Positions 35,761 through 50,520 of a stretch of DNA of 64,000 nucleotides are shown here, piece by piece. This stretch comes from Halisarca cf. caerulea. Taxonomy: Eukaryota > Porifera > Demospongiae > Chondrillida > Halisarcidae. The notes under the pieces were generated by a model that saw only the letters and a program-made list of their open reading frames with translations, did not search any database and was not told the DNA's origin. The stretch spans positions 419,401 to 483,400 of the forward strand of contig CAUJGJ010000040.1 of the NCBI GenBank assembly GCA_963170055.1, read 5' to 3'. The position numbers and the translations under genes were made by a program. Positions within the stretch are counted from its first letter, which is position 1. Every line of letters starts with the position of its first letter.

Positions 35761-37160
35761 AATAATATTTGTCTCTTCGTAACTTTAAATGCTATTGTCA
35801 TTCTAAAGAATTCATATTTTTATTTGCTACGATAATGTTCGTAACGTTACTTTAAATTTGCGAATAGCCCAAAATTGCTATCATTCTTAATGTCTTGTAA
35901 AAGAAAATAATATTTGTCTCTTCGTAACTTTAAATGCTATTGTCATTCTAAAGAATTCATATTTTTATTTGCTACGATAATGTTCGTAACGTTACTTTAA
36001 ATTTGCGAATAGCCCAAAATTGCTATCATTCTTAATGTCTTGTAAAAGAAAATAATATTTGTCTCTTCGTAACTTTAAATGCTATTGTCATTCTAAAGAA
36101 TTCATATTTTTATTTGCTACGATAATGTTCGTAACGTTACTTTAAATTTGCGAATAGCCCCAAATTGCTATCATTCTTAATGTCTTGTAAAAGAAAATAA
36201 TATTTGTCTCTTCGTAACTTTAAATGCTATTGTCATTCTAAAGAATTCATATTTTTATTTGCTACGATAATGTTCGTAACGTTACTTTAAATTTGCGAAT
36301 AGCCCAAAATTGCTATCATTCTTAATGTCTTGTAAAAGAAAATAATATTTGTCTCTTCGTAACTTTAAATGCTATTGTCATTCTAAAGAATTCATATTTT
36401 TATTTGCTACGATAATGTTCGTAACGTTACTTTAAATTTGCGAATAGCCCAAAATTGCTATCATTCTTAATGTCTTGTAAAAGAAAATAATATTTGTCTC
36501 TTCGTAACTTTAAATGCTATTGTCATTCTAAAGAATTCATATTTTTATTTGCTACGATAATGTTCGTAACGTTACTTTAAATTTGCGAATAGCCCAAAAT
36601 TGCTATAATTCTAAATGTCTTCTAAAAGAAAATAATATTTGTCTCTTCGTAACTTTAAATGCTATTGTCATTCTAAAGAATTCATATTTTTATTTGCTAC
36701 GATAATGTTCGTAACGTTACTTTAAATTTTCGAATAGCCCGAAATTGCTATCATTCTAAATGTTTTCTAAAAGAAAATAATATTTGTCTCTTCGTAACTT
36801 TAAATGCTATTGTCATTCTAAAGAAATCATATTTTTATTTTCTACGATAATGTTCGTAACGTTACTTTAAATTTGCGAATAGCCCAAACTTGCTATCATT
36901 CTAAATGTCTTGTAAAAGAAAATAATATTTGTCTCTTCGTAACTTTAAATGCTATTGTCATTCTAAAGAATTCATATTTTTATTTGCTACGATAATGTTC
37001 GTAACGTTACTTTAAATTTGCGAATAGCCCAAAATTGCTATCATTCTTAATGTCTTGTAAAAGAAAATAATATTTGTCTCTTCGTAACTTTAAATGCTAT
37101 TGTCATTCTAAAGAATTCATATTTTTATTTGCTACGATAATGTTCGTAACGTTACTTTAA

Positions 37161-40100
37161 ATTTGCCAATAGCCCAAAATTGCTATAATTCTAAATGTCT
37201 TCTAAAAGAAAATAATATTTGTCTCTTCGTAACTTTAAATGCTATTGTCATTCTAAAGAATTCATATTTTTATTTGCTACGATAATGTTCGTAACGTTAC
37301 TTTAAATTTGCGAATAGCCCGAAATTGCTATCATTCTAAATGTTTTCTAAAAGAAAATAATATTTGTCTCTTCGTAACTTTAAATGCTATTGTCATTCTA
37401 AAGAAATCATATTTTTATTTTCTACGATAATGTTCGTAACGTTACTTTAAATTTGCGAATAGCCCAAACTTGCTATCATTCTAAATGTCTTGTAAAAGAA
37501 AATAATATTTGTCTCTTCGTAACTTTAAATGCTATTGTCATTCTAAAGAATTCATATTTATATTTGCTACGATAATGTTCGTAACGTTACTTTAAATTTG
37601 CCAATAGCCCAAAATTGCTATCATTCTTAATGTCTTGTAAAAGAAAATAATATTTGTCTCTTCGTAACTTTAAATGCTATTGTCATTCTAAAGAATTCAT
37701 ATTTTTATTTGCTACGATAATGTTCGTAACGTTACTTTAAATTTGCCAATAGCCCAAAATTGCTATCATTCTTAATGTCTTGTAAAAGAAAATAATATTT
37801 GTCTCTTCGTTACTTTAAATGCTATTGTCATTCTAAAGAATTCATATTTTTATTTGCTACGATAATGTTCGTAACGTTACTTTAAATTAGCCAATAGCCC
37901 AAAATTGCTATCATTCTTAATGTCTTGTAAAAGAAAATAATATTTGTCTCTTCGTAACTTTAAATGCTATTGTCATTCTAAAGAATTCATATTTTTATTT
38001 GCTACGATAATGTTCGTAACGTTACTTTAAATTTGCGAATAGCCCAAAATTGCTATCATTCTTAATGTCTTGTAAAAGAAAATAATATTTGTCTCTTCGT
38101 AACTTTAAATGCTATTGTCATTCTAAAGAAATCATATTTTTATTTTCTACGATAATGTTCGTAACGTTACTTTAAATTTGCGAATAGCCCAAACTTGCTA
38201 TCATTCTAAATGTCTTGTAAAAGAAAATAATATTTGTCTCTTCGTAACTTTAAATGCTATTGTCATTCTAAAGAATTCATATTTATATTTGCTACGATAA
38301 TGTTCGTAACGTTACTTTAAATTTGCCAATAGCCCAAAATTGCTATCATTCTTAATGTCTTGTAAAAGAAAATAATATTTGTCTCTTCGTAACTTTAAAT
38401 GCTATTGTCATTCTAAAGAATTCATATTTTTATTTGCTACGATAATGTTCGTAACGTTACTTTAAATTTGCCAATAGCCCAAAATTGCTATCATTCTTAA
38501 TGTCTTGTAAAAGAAAATAATATTTGTCTCTTCGTTACTTTAAATGCTATTGTCATTCTAAAGAATTCATATTTTTATTTGCTACGATAATGTTCGTAAC
38601 GTTACTTTAAATTAGCCAATAGCCCAAAATTGCTATCATTCTTAATGTCTTGTAAAAGAAAATAATATTTGTCTCTTCGTAACTTTAAATGCTATTGTCA
38701 TTCTAAAGAATTCATATTTTTATTTGCTACGATAATGTTCGTAACGTTACTTTAAATTTGCGAATAGCCCAAAATTGCTATCATTCTTAATGTCTTGTAA
38801 AAGAAAATAATATTTGTCTCTTCGTAACTTTAAATGCTATTGTCATTCTAAAGAATTCATATTTATATTTGCTACGATAATGTTCGTAACGTTACTTTAA
38901 ATTTGCCAATAGCCCAAAATTGCTATCATTCTTAATGTCTTGTAAAAGAAAATAATATTTGTCTCTTCGTAACTTTAAATGCTATTGTCATTCTAAAGAA
39001 TTCATATTTTTATTTGCTACGATAATGTTCGTAACGTTACTTTAAATTTGCGAATAGCCCGAAATTGCTATCATTCTAAATGTTTTCTAAAAGAAAATAA
39101 TATTTGTCTCTTCGTAACTTTAAATGCTATTGTCATTCTAAAGAAATCATATTTTTATTTTCTACGATAATGTTCGTAACGTTACTTTAAATTTGCGAAT
39201 AGCCCAAACTTGCTATCATTCTAAATGTCTTGTAAAAGAAAATAATATTTGTCTCTTCGTAACTTTAAATGCTATTGTCATTCTAAAGAATTCATATTTT
39301 TATTTGCTACGATAATGTTCGTAACGTTACTTTAAATTTGCGAATAGCCCAAAATTGCTATCATTCTTAATGTCTTGTAAAAGAAAATAATATTTGTCTC
39401 TTCGTAACTTTAAATGCTATTGTCATTCTAAAGAATTCATATTTTTATTTGCTACGATAATGTTCGTAACGTTACTTTAAATTTGCCAATAGCCCAAAAT
39501 TGCTATAATTCTAAATGTCTTCTAAAAGAAAATAATATTTGTCTCTTCGTAACTTTAAATGCTATTGTCATTCTAAAGAATTCATATTTTTATTTGCTAC
39601 GATAATGTTCGTAACGTTACTTTAAATTTGCGAATAGCCCGAAATTGCTATCATTCTAAATGTTTTCTAAAAGAAAATAATATTTGTCTCTTCGTAACTT
39701 TAAATGCTATTGTCATTCTAAAGAAATCATATTTTTATTTTCTACGATAATGTTCGTAACGTTACTTTAAATTTGCGAATAGCCCAAACTTGCTATCATT
39801 CTAAATGTCTTGTAAAAGAAAATAATATTTGTCTCTTCGTAACTTTAAATGCTATTGTCATTCTAAAGAATTCATATTTATATTTGCTACGATAATGTTC
39901 GTAACGTTACTTTAAATTTGCCAATAGCCCAAAATTGCTATCATTCTTAATGTCTTGTAAAAGAAAATAATATTTGTCTCTTCGTAACTTTAAATGCTAT
40001 TGTCATTCTAAAGAATTCATATTTTTATTTGCTACGATAATGTTCGTAACGTTACTTTAAATTTGCCAATAGCCCAAAATTGCTATCATTCTTAATGTCT

Positions 40101-41170
40101 TGTAAAAGAAAATAATATTTGTCTCTTCGTTACTTTAAATGCTATTGTCATTCTAAAGAATTCATATTTTTATTTGCTACGATAATGTTCGTAACGTTAC
40201 TTTAAATTAGCCAATAGCCCAAAATTGCTATCATTCTTAATGTCTTGTAAAAGAAAATAATATTTGTCTCTTCGTAACTTTAAATGCTATTGTCATTCTA
40301 AAGAATTCATATTTTTATTTGCTACGATAATGTTCGTAACGTTACTTTAAATTTGCGAATAGCCCAAAATTGCTATCATTCTTAATGTCTTGTAAAAGAA
40401 AATAATATTTGTCTCTTCGTAACTTTAAATGCTATTGTCATTCTAAAGAAATCATATTTTTATTTTCTACGATAATGTTCGTAACGTTACTTTAAATTTG
40501 CGAATAGCCCAAACTTGCTATCATTCTAAATGTCTTGTAAAAGAAAATAATATTTGTCTCTTCGTAACTTTAAATGCTATTGTCATTCTAAAGAATTCAT
40601 ATTTATATTTGCTACGATAATGTTCGTAACGTTACTTTAAATTTGCCAATAGCCCAAAATTGCTATCATTCTTAATGTCTTGTAAAAGAAAATAATATTT
40701 GTCTCTTCGTAACTTTAAATGCTATTGTCATTCTAAAGAATTCATATTTTTATTTGCTACGATAATGTTCGTAACGTTACTTTAAATTTGCCAATAGCCC
40801 AAAATTGCTATCATTCTTAATGTCTTGTAAAAGAAAATAATATTTGTCTCTTCGTTACTTTAAATGCTATTGTCATTCTAAAGAATTCATATTTTTATTT
40901 GCTACGATAATGTTCGTAACGTTACTTTAAATTAGCCAATAGCCCAAAATTGCTATCATTCTTAATGTCTTGTAAAAGAAAATAATATTTGTCTCTTCGT
41001 AACTTTAAATGCTATTGTCATTCTAAAGAATTCATATTTTTATTTGCTACGATAATGTTCGTAACGTTACTTTAAATTTGCGAATAGCCCAAAATTGCTA
41101 TCATTCTTAATGTCTTGTAAAAGAAAATAATATTTGTCTCTTCGTAACTTTAAATGCTATTGTCATTCTA
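37161..41170 (+). repeat. 16-monomer (2,320-bp) higher-order repeat, two copies
   Basis: A CCAAT monomer followed by GCTATAATTC starts at 37161 and at 39481, and the AATTAGCC markers at 37886 and 38611 recur at 40206 and 40931; all are 2,320 bp apart. The copies part near 38860/41180, where TTTATATTTGC is replaced by TTTTTATTTGC. Confidence 0.92.
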
Positions 41171-43499
41171 AAGAATTCATATTTTTATTTGCTACGATAA
41201 TGTTCGTAACGTTACTTTAAATTTGCGAATAGCCCAAAATTGCTATCATTCTTAATGTCTTGTAAAAGAAAATAATATTTGTCTCTTCGTAACTTTAAAT
41301 GCTATTGTCATTCTAAAGAATTCATATTTTTATTTGCTACGATAATGTTCGTAACGTTACTTTAAATTTGCGAATAGCCCCAAATTGCTATCATTCTTAA
41401 TGTCTTGTAAAAGAAAATAATATTTGTCTCTTCGTAACTTTAAATGCTATTGTCATTCTAAAGAATTCATATTTTTATTTGCTACGATAATGTTCGTAAC
41501 GTTACTTTAAATTTGCGAATAGCCCAAAATTGCTATCATTCTTAATGTCTTGTAAAAGAAAATAATATTTGTCTCTTCGTAACTTTAAATGCTATTGTCA
41601 TTCTAAAGAATTCATATTTTTATTTGCTACGATAATGTTCGTAACGTTACTTTAAATTTGCGAATAGCCCAAAATTGCTATCATTCTTAATGTCTTGTAA
41701 AAGAAAATAATATTTGTCTCTTCGTAACTTTAAATGCTATTGTCATTCTAAAGAATTCATATTTTTATTTGCTACGATAATGTTCGTAACGTTACTTTAA
41801 ATTTGCGAATAGCCCAAAATTGCTATAATTCTAAATGTCTTCTAAAAGAAAATAATATTTGTCTCTTCGTAACTTTAAATGCTATTGTCATTCTAAAGAA
41901 TTCATATTTTTATTTGCTACGATAATGTTCGTAACGTTACTTTAAATTTGCGAATAGCCCGAAATTGCTATCATTCTAAATGTTTTCTAAAAGAAAATAA
42001 TATTTGTCTCTTCGTAACTTTAAATGCTATTGTCATTCTAAAGAAATCATATTTTTATTTTCTACGATAATGTTCGTAACGTTACTTTAAATTTGCGAAT
42101 AGCCCAAACTTGCTATCATTCTAAATGTCTTGTAAAAGAAAATAATATTTGTCTCTTCGTAACTTTAAATGCTATTGTCATTCTAAAGAATTCATATTTT
42201 TATTTGCTACGATAATGTTCGTAACGTTACTTTAAATTTGCGAATAGCCCAAAATTGCTATCATTCTTAATGTCTTGTAAAAGAAAATAATATTTGTCTC
42301 TTCGTAACTTTAAATGCTATTGTCATTCTAAAGAATTCATATTTTTATTTGCTACGATAATGTTCGTAACGTTACTTTAAATTTGCGAATAGCCCAAAAT
42401 TGCTATAATTCTAAATGTCTTCTAAAAGAAAATAATATTTGTCTCTTCGTAACTTTAAATGCTATTGTCATTCTAAAGAATTCATATTTTTATTTGCTAC
42501 GATAATGTTCGTAACGTTACTTTAAATTTGCGAATAGCCCGAAATTGCTATCATTCTAAATGTCTTCTAAAAGAAAATAATATTTGTCTCTTCGTAACTT
42601 TAAATGCTATTGTCATTCTAAAGAAATCATATTTTTATTTTCTACGATAATGTTCGTAACGTTACTTTAAATTTGCGAATAGCCCAAACTTGCTATCATT
42701 CTAAATGTCTTGTAAAAGAAAATAATATTTGTCTCTTCGTAACTTTAAATGCTATTGTCATTCTAAAGAATTCATATTTATATTTGCTACGATAATGTTC
42801 GTAACGTTACTTTAAATTTGCCAATAGCCCAAAATTGCTATCATTCTTAATGTCTTGTAAAAGAAAATAATATTTGTCTCTTCGTAACTTTAAATGCTAT
42901 TGTCATTCTAAAGAATTCATATTTTTATTTGCTACGATAATGTTCGTAACGTTACTTTAAATTTGCCAATAGCCCAAAATTGCTATCATTCTTAATGTCT
43001 TGTAAAAGAAAATAATATTTGTCTCTTCGTTACTTTAAATGCTATTGTCATTCTAAAGAATTCATATTTTTATTTGCTACGATAATGTTCGTAACGTTAC
43101 TTTAAATTAGCCAATAGCCCAAAATTGCTATCATTCTTAATGTCTTGTAAAAGAAAATAATATTTGTCTCTTCGTAACTTTAAATGCTATTGTCATTCTA
43201 AAGAATTCATATTTTTATTTGCTACGATAATGTTCGTAACGTTACTTTAAATTTGCGAATAGCCCAAAATTGCTATCATTCTTAATGTCTTGTAAAAGAA
43301 AATAATATTTGTCTCTTCGTAACTTTAAATGCTATTGTCATTCTAAAGAATTCATATTTTTATTTGCTACGATAATGTTCGTAACGTTACTTTAAATTTG
43401 CGAATAGCCCAAAATTGCTATCATTCTTAATGTCTTGTAAAAGAAAATAATATTTGTCTCTTCGTAACTTTAAATGCTATTGTCATTCTAAAGAATTCA

Positions 43500-46400
43500 T
43501 ATTTTTATTTGCTACGATAATGTTCGTAACGTTTCTTTAAATTTGCGAATAGCCCCAAATTGCTATCATTCTTAATGTCTTGTAAAAGAAAATAATATTT
43601 GTCTCTTCGTAACTTTAAATGCTATTGTCATTCTAAAGAATTCATATTTTTATTTGCTACGATAATGTTCGTAACGTTACCTTAAATTTGCGAATAGCCC
43701 AAAATTGCTATCATTCTTAATGTCTTGTAAAAGAAAATAATATTTGTCTCTTCGTAACTTTAAATGCTATTGTCATTCTAAAGAATTCATATTTTTATTT
43801 GCTACGATAATGTTCGTAACGTTACTTTAAATTTGCGAATAGCCCAAAATTGCTATCATTCTTAATGTCTTGTAAAAGAAAATAATATTTGTCTCTTCGT
43901 AACTTTAAATGCTATTGTCATTCTAAAGAATTCATATTTTTATTTGCTACGATAATGTTCGTAACGTTACTTTAAATTTGCGAATAGCCCAAAATTGCTA
44001 TAATTCTAAATGTCTTCTAAAAGAAAATAATATTTGTCTCTTCGTAACTTTAAATGCTATTGTCATTCTAAAGAATTCATATTTTTATTTGCTACGATAA
44101 TGTTCGTAACGTTACTTTAAATTTGCGAATAGCCCGAAATTGCTATCATTCTAAATGTTTTCTAAAAGAAAATAATATTTGTCTCTTCGTAACTTTAAAT
44201 GCTATTGTCATTCTAAAGAAATTATATTTTTATTTTCTACGATAATGTTCGTAACGTTACTTTAAATTTGCGAATAGCCCAAAATTGCTATCATTCTTAA
44301 TGTCTTGTAAAAGAAAATAATATTTGTCTCTTCGTAACTTTAAATGCTATTGTCATTCTAAAGAATTCATATTTTTATTTGCTACGATAATGTTCGTAAC
44401 GTTACTTTAAATTTGCGAATAGCCCAAAATTGCTATCATTCTTAATGTCTTGTAAAAGAAAATAATATTTGTCTCTTCGTAACTTTAAATGCTATTGTCA
44501 TTCTAAAGAATTCATATTTTTATTTGCTACGATAATGTTCGTAACGTTACTTTAAATTTGCGAATAGCCCAAAATTGCTATCATTCTTAATGTCTTGTAA
44601 AAGAAAATAATATTTGTCTCTTCGTAACTTTAAATGCTATTGTCATTCTAAAGAATTCATATTTTTATTTGCTACGATAATGTTCGTAACGTTTCTTTAA
44701 ATTTGCGAATAGCCCCAAATTGCTATCATTCTTAATGTCTTGTAAAAGAAAATAATATTTGTCTCTTCGTAACTTTAAATGCTATTGTCATTCTAAAGAA
44801 TTCATATTTTTATTTGCTACGATAATGTTCGTAACGTTACCTTAAATTTGCGAATAGCCCAAAATTGCTATCATTCTTAATGTCTTGTAAAAGAAAATAA
44901 TATTTGTCTCTTCGTAACTTTAAATGCTATTGTCATTCTAAAGAATTCATATTTTTATTTGCTACGATAATGTTCGTAACGTTACTTTAAATTTGCGAAT
45001 AGCCCAAAATTGCTATCATTCTTAATGTCTTGTAAAAGAAAATAATATTTGTCTCTTCGTAACTTTAAATGCTATTGTCATTCTAAAGAATTCATATTTT
45101 TATTTGCTACGATAATGTTCGTAACGTTACTTTAAATTTGCGAATAGCCCAAAATTGCTATAATTCTAAATGTCTTCTAAAAGAAAATAATATTTGTCTC
45201 TTCGTAACTTTAAATGCTATTGTCATTCTAAAGAATTCATATTTTTATTTGCTACGATAATGTTCGTAACGTTACTTTAAATTTGCGAATAGCCCGAAAT
45301 TGCTATCATTCTAAATGTTTTCTAAAAGAAAATAATATTTGTCTCTTCGTAACTTTAAATGCTATTGTCATTCTAAAGAAATTATATTTTTATTTTCTAC
45401 GATAATGTTCGTAACGTTACTTTAAATTTGCGAATAGCCCAAACTTGCTATCATTCTAAATGTCTTGTAAAAGAAAATAATATTTGTCTCTTCGTAACTT
45501 TAAATGCTATTGTCATTCTAAAGAATTCATATTTATATTTGCTACGATAATGTTCGTAACGTTACTTTAAATTTGCGAATAGCCCAAAATTGCTATAATT
45601 CTAAATGTCTTCTAAAAGAAAATAATATTTGTCTCTTCGTAACTTTAAATGCTATTGTCATTCTAAAGAATTCATATTTTTATTTGCTACGATAATGTTC
45701 GTAACGTTACTTTAAATTTGCGAATAGCCCGAAATTGCTATCATTCTAAATGTTTTCTAAAAGAAAATAATATTTGTCTCTTCGTAACTTTAAATGCTAT
45801 TGTCATTCTAAAGAATTCATATTTTTATTTTCTACGATAATGTTCGTAACGTTACTTTAAATTTGCGAATAGCCCAAAATTGCTATCATTCTTAATGTCT
45901 TGTAAAAGAAAATAATATTTGTCTCTTCGTAACTTTAAATGCTATTGTCATTCTAAAGAAATCATATTTTTATTTTCTACGATAATGTTCGTAACGTTAC
46001 TTTAAATTTGCGAATAGCCCAAACTTGCTATCATTCTAAATGTCTTGTAAAAGAAAATAATATTTGTCTCTTCGTAACTTTAAATGCTATTGTCATTCTA
46101 AAGAATTCATATTTATATTTGCTACGATAATGTTCGTAACGTTACTTTAAATTTGCCAATAGCCCAAAATTGCTATCATTCTTAATGTCTTGTAAAAGAA
46201 AATAATATTTGTCTCTTCGTAACTTTAAATGCTATTGTCATTCTAAAGAATTCATATTTTTATTTGCTACGATAATGTTCGTAACGTTACTTTAAATTTG
46301 CCAATAGCCCAAAATTGCTATCATTCTTAATGTCTTGTAAAAGAAAATAATATTTGTCTCTTCGTTACTTTAAATGCTATTGTCATTCTAAAGAATTCAT

Positions 46401-49400
46401 ATTTTTATTTGCTACGATAATGTTCGTAACGTTACTTTAAATTAGCCAATAGCCCAAAATTGCTATCATTCTTAATGTCTTGTAAAAGAAAATAATATTT
46501 GTCTCTTCGTAACTTTAAATGCTATTGTCATTCTAAAGAATTCATATTTTTATTTGCTACGATAATGTTCGTAACGTTACTTTAAATTTGCGAATAGCCC
46601 AAAATTGCTATCATTCTTAATGTCTTGTAAAAGAAAATAATATTTGTCTCTTCGTAACTTTAAATGCTATTGTCATTCTAAAGAATTCATATTTTTATTT
46701 GCTACGATAATGTTCGTAACGTTACTTTAAATTTGCGAATAGCCCAAAATTGCTATCATTCTTAATGTCTTGTAAAAGAAAATAATATTTGTCTCTTCGT
46801 AACTTTAAATGCTATTGTCATTCTAAAGAATTCATATTTTTATTTGCTACGATAATGTTCGTAACGTTACTTTAAATTTGCGAATAGCCCCAAATTGCTA
46901 TCATTCTTAATGTCTTGTAAAAGAAAATAATATTTGTCTCTTCGTAACTTTAAATGCTATTGTCATTCTAAAGAATTCATATTTTTATTTGCTACGATAA
47001 TGTTCGTAACGTTACTTTAAATTTGCGAATAGCCCAAAATTGCTATCATTCTTAATGTCTTGTAAAAGAAAATAATATTTGTCTCTTCGTAACTTTAAAT
47101 GCTATTGTCATTCTAAAGAATTCATATTTTTATTTGCTACGATAATGTTCGTAACGTTACTTTAAATTTGCGAATAGCCCAAAATTGCTATCATTCTTAA
47201 TGTCTTGTAAAAGAAAATAATATTTGTCTCTTCGTAACTTTAAATGCTATTGTCATTCTAAAGAATTCATATTTTTATTTGCTACGATAATGTTCGTAAC
47301 GTTACTTTAAATTTGCGAATAGCCCAAAATTGCTATAATTCTAAATGTCTTCTAAAAGAAAATAATATTTGTCTCTTCGTAACTTTAAATGCTATTGTCA
47401 TTCTAAAGAATTCATATTTTTATTTGCTACGATAATGTTCGTAACGTTACTTTAAATTTGCGAATAGCCCGAAATTGCTATCATTCTAAATGTCTTCTAA
47501 AAGAAAATAATATTTGTCTCTTCGTAACTTTAAATGCTATTGTCATTCTAAAGAAATCATATTTTTATTTTCTACGATAATGTTCGTAACGTTACTTTAA
47601 ATTTGCGAATAGCCCAAACTTGCTATCATTCTAAATGTCTTGTAAAAGAAAATAATATTTGTCTCTTCGTAACTTTAAATGCTATTGTCATTCTAAAGAA
47701 TTCATATTTTTATTTGCTACGATAATGTTCGTAACGTTACTTTAAATTTGCGAATAGCCCAAAATTGCTATCATTCTTAATGTCTTGTAAAAGAAAATAA
47801 TATTTGTCTCTTCGTAACTTTAAATGCTATTGTCATTCTAAAGAATTCATATTTTTATTTGCTACGATAATGTTCGTAACGTTACTTTAAATTTGCGAAT
47901 AGCCCAAAATTGCTATAATTCTAAATGTCTTCTAAAAGAAAATAATATTTGTCTCTTCGTAACTTTAAATGCTATTGTCATTCTAAAGAATTCATATTTT
48001 TATTTGCTACGATAATGTTCGTAACGTTACTTTAAATTTGCGAATAGCCCGAAATTGCTATCATTCTAAATGTTTTCTAAAAGAAAATAATATTTGTCTC
48101 TTCGTAACTTTAAATGCTATTGTCATTCTAAAGAAATCATATTTTTATTTTCTACGATAATGTTCGTAACGTTACTTTAAATTTGCGAATAGCCCAAACT
48201 TGCTATCATTCTAAATGTCTTGTAAAAGAAAATAATATTTGTCTCTTCGTAACTTTAAATGCTATTGTCATTCTAAAGAATTCATATTTATATTTGCTAC
48301 GATAATGTTCGTAACGTTACTTTAAATTTGCCAATAGCCCAAAATTGCTATCATTCTTAATGTCTTGTAAAAGAAAATAATATTTGTCTCTTCGTTACTT
48401 TAAATGCTATTGTCATTCTAAAGAATTCATATTTTTATTTGCTACGATAATGTTCGTAACGTTACTTTAAATTAGCCAATAGCCCAAAATTGCTATCATT
48501 CTTAATGTCTTGTAAAAGAAAATAATATTTGTCTCTTCGTAACTTTAAATGCTATTGTCATTCTAAAGAATTCATATTTTTATTTGCTACGATAATGTTC
48601 GTAACGTTACTTTAAATTTGCGAATAGCCCAAAATTGCTATCATTCTTAATGTCTTGTAAAAGAAAATAATATTTGTCTCTTCGTAACTTTAAATGCTAT
48701 TGTCATTCTAAAGAATTCATATTTTTATTTGCTACGATAATGTTCGTAACGTTACTTTAAATTTGCGAATAGCCCAAAATTGCTATCATTCTTAATGTCT
48801 TGTAAAAGAAAATAATATTTGTCTCTTCGTAACTTTAAATGCTATTGTCATTCTAAAGAATTCATATTTTTATTTGCTACGATAATGTTCGTAACGTTTC
48901 TTTAAATTTGCGAATAGCCCCAAATTGCTATCATTCTTAATGTCTTGTAAAAGAAAATAATATTTGTCTCTTCGTAACTTTAAATGCTATTGTCATTCTA
49001 AAGAATTCATATTTTTATTTGCTACGATAATGTTCGTAACGTTACCTTAAATTTGCGAATAGCCCAAAATTGCTATCATTCTTAATGTCTTGTAAAAGAA
49101 AATAATATTTGTCTCTTCGTAACTTTAAATGCTATTGTCATTCTAAAGAATTCATATTTTTATTTGCTACGATAATGTTCGTAACGTTACTTTAAATTTG
49201 CGAATAGCCCAAAATTGCTATAATTCTAAATGTCTTCTAAAAGAAAATAATATTTGTCTCTTCGTAACTTTAAATGCTATTGTCATTCTAAAGAATTCAT
49301 ATTTTTATTTGCTACGATAATGTTCGTAACGTTACTTTAAATTTGCGAATAGCCCGAAATTGCTATCATTCTAAATGTTTTCTAAAAGAAAATAATATTT

Positions 49401-50520
49401 GTCTCTTCGTAACTTTAAATGCTATTGTCATTCTAAAGAAATTATATTTTTATTTTCTACGATAATGTTCGTAACGTTACTTTAAATTTGCGAATAGCCC
49501 AAACTTGCTATCATTCTAAATGTCTTGTAAAAGAAAATAATATTTGTCTCTTCGTAACTTTAAATGCTATTGTCATTCTAAAGAATTCATATTTATATTT
49601 GCTACGATAATGTTCGTAACGTTACTTTAAATTTGCGAATAGCCCAAAATTGCTATAATTCTAAATGTCTTCTAAAAGAAAATAATATTTGTCTCTTCGT
49701 AACTTTAAATGCTATTGTCATTCTAAAGAATTCATATTTTTATTTGCTACGATAATGTTCGTAACGTTACTTTAAATTTGCGAATAGCCCAAAATTGCTA
49801 TCATTCTTAATGTCTTGTAAAAGAAAATAATATTTGTCTCTTCGTAACTTTAAATGCTATTGTCATTCTAAAGAATTCATATTTTTATTTGCTACGATAA
49901 TGTTCGTAACGTTTCTTTAAATTTGCGAATAGCCCCAAATTGCTATCATTCTTAATGTCTTGTAAAAGAAAATAATATTTGTCTCTTCGTAACTTTAAAT
50001 GCTATTGTCATTCTAAAGAATTCATATTTTTATTTGCTACGATAATGTTCGTAACGTTACCTTAAATTTGCGAATAGCCCAAAATTGCTATCATTCTTAA
50101 TGTCTTGTAAAAGAAAATAATATTTGTCTCTTCGTAACTTTAAATGCTATTGTCATTCTAAAGAATTCATATTTTTATTTGCTACGATAATGTTCGTAAC
50201 GTTACTTTAAATTTGCGAATAGCCCAAAATTGCTATAATTCTAAATGTCTTCTAAAAGAAAATAATATTTGTCTCTTCGTAACTTTAAATGCTATTGTCA
50301 TTCTAAAGAATTCATATTTTTATTTGCTACGATAATGTTCGTAACGTTACTTTAAATTTGCGAATAGCCCGAAATTGCTATCATTCTAAATGTTTTCTAA
50401 AAGAAAATAATATTTGTCTCTTCGTAACTTTAAATGCTATTGTCATTCTAAAGAAATTATATTTTTATTTTCTACGATAATGTTCGTAACGTTACTTTAA
50501 ATTTGCGAATAGCCCAAACT
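43500..50520 (+). repeat. Nested copies at 8-, 29- and 7-monomer offsets
   Basis: The pair of neighbouring variants GTTTCTTTAAA and GTTACCTTAAA occurs four times, with GTTTCTTTAAA at 43531, 44691, 48896 and 49911 (offsets 1,160, 4,205 and 1,015 bp, that is 8, 29 and 7 monomers) and GTTACCTTAAA one monomer later each time. GAAATTATATTT (near 44220, 45380, 49440 and 50455) travels with the same blocks. This shows successive duplications of one ancestral block. Confidence 0.9.
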
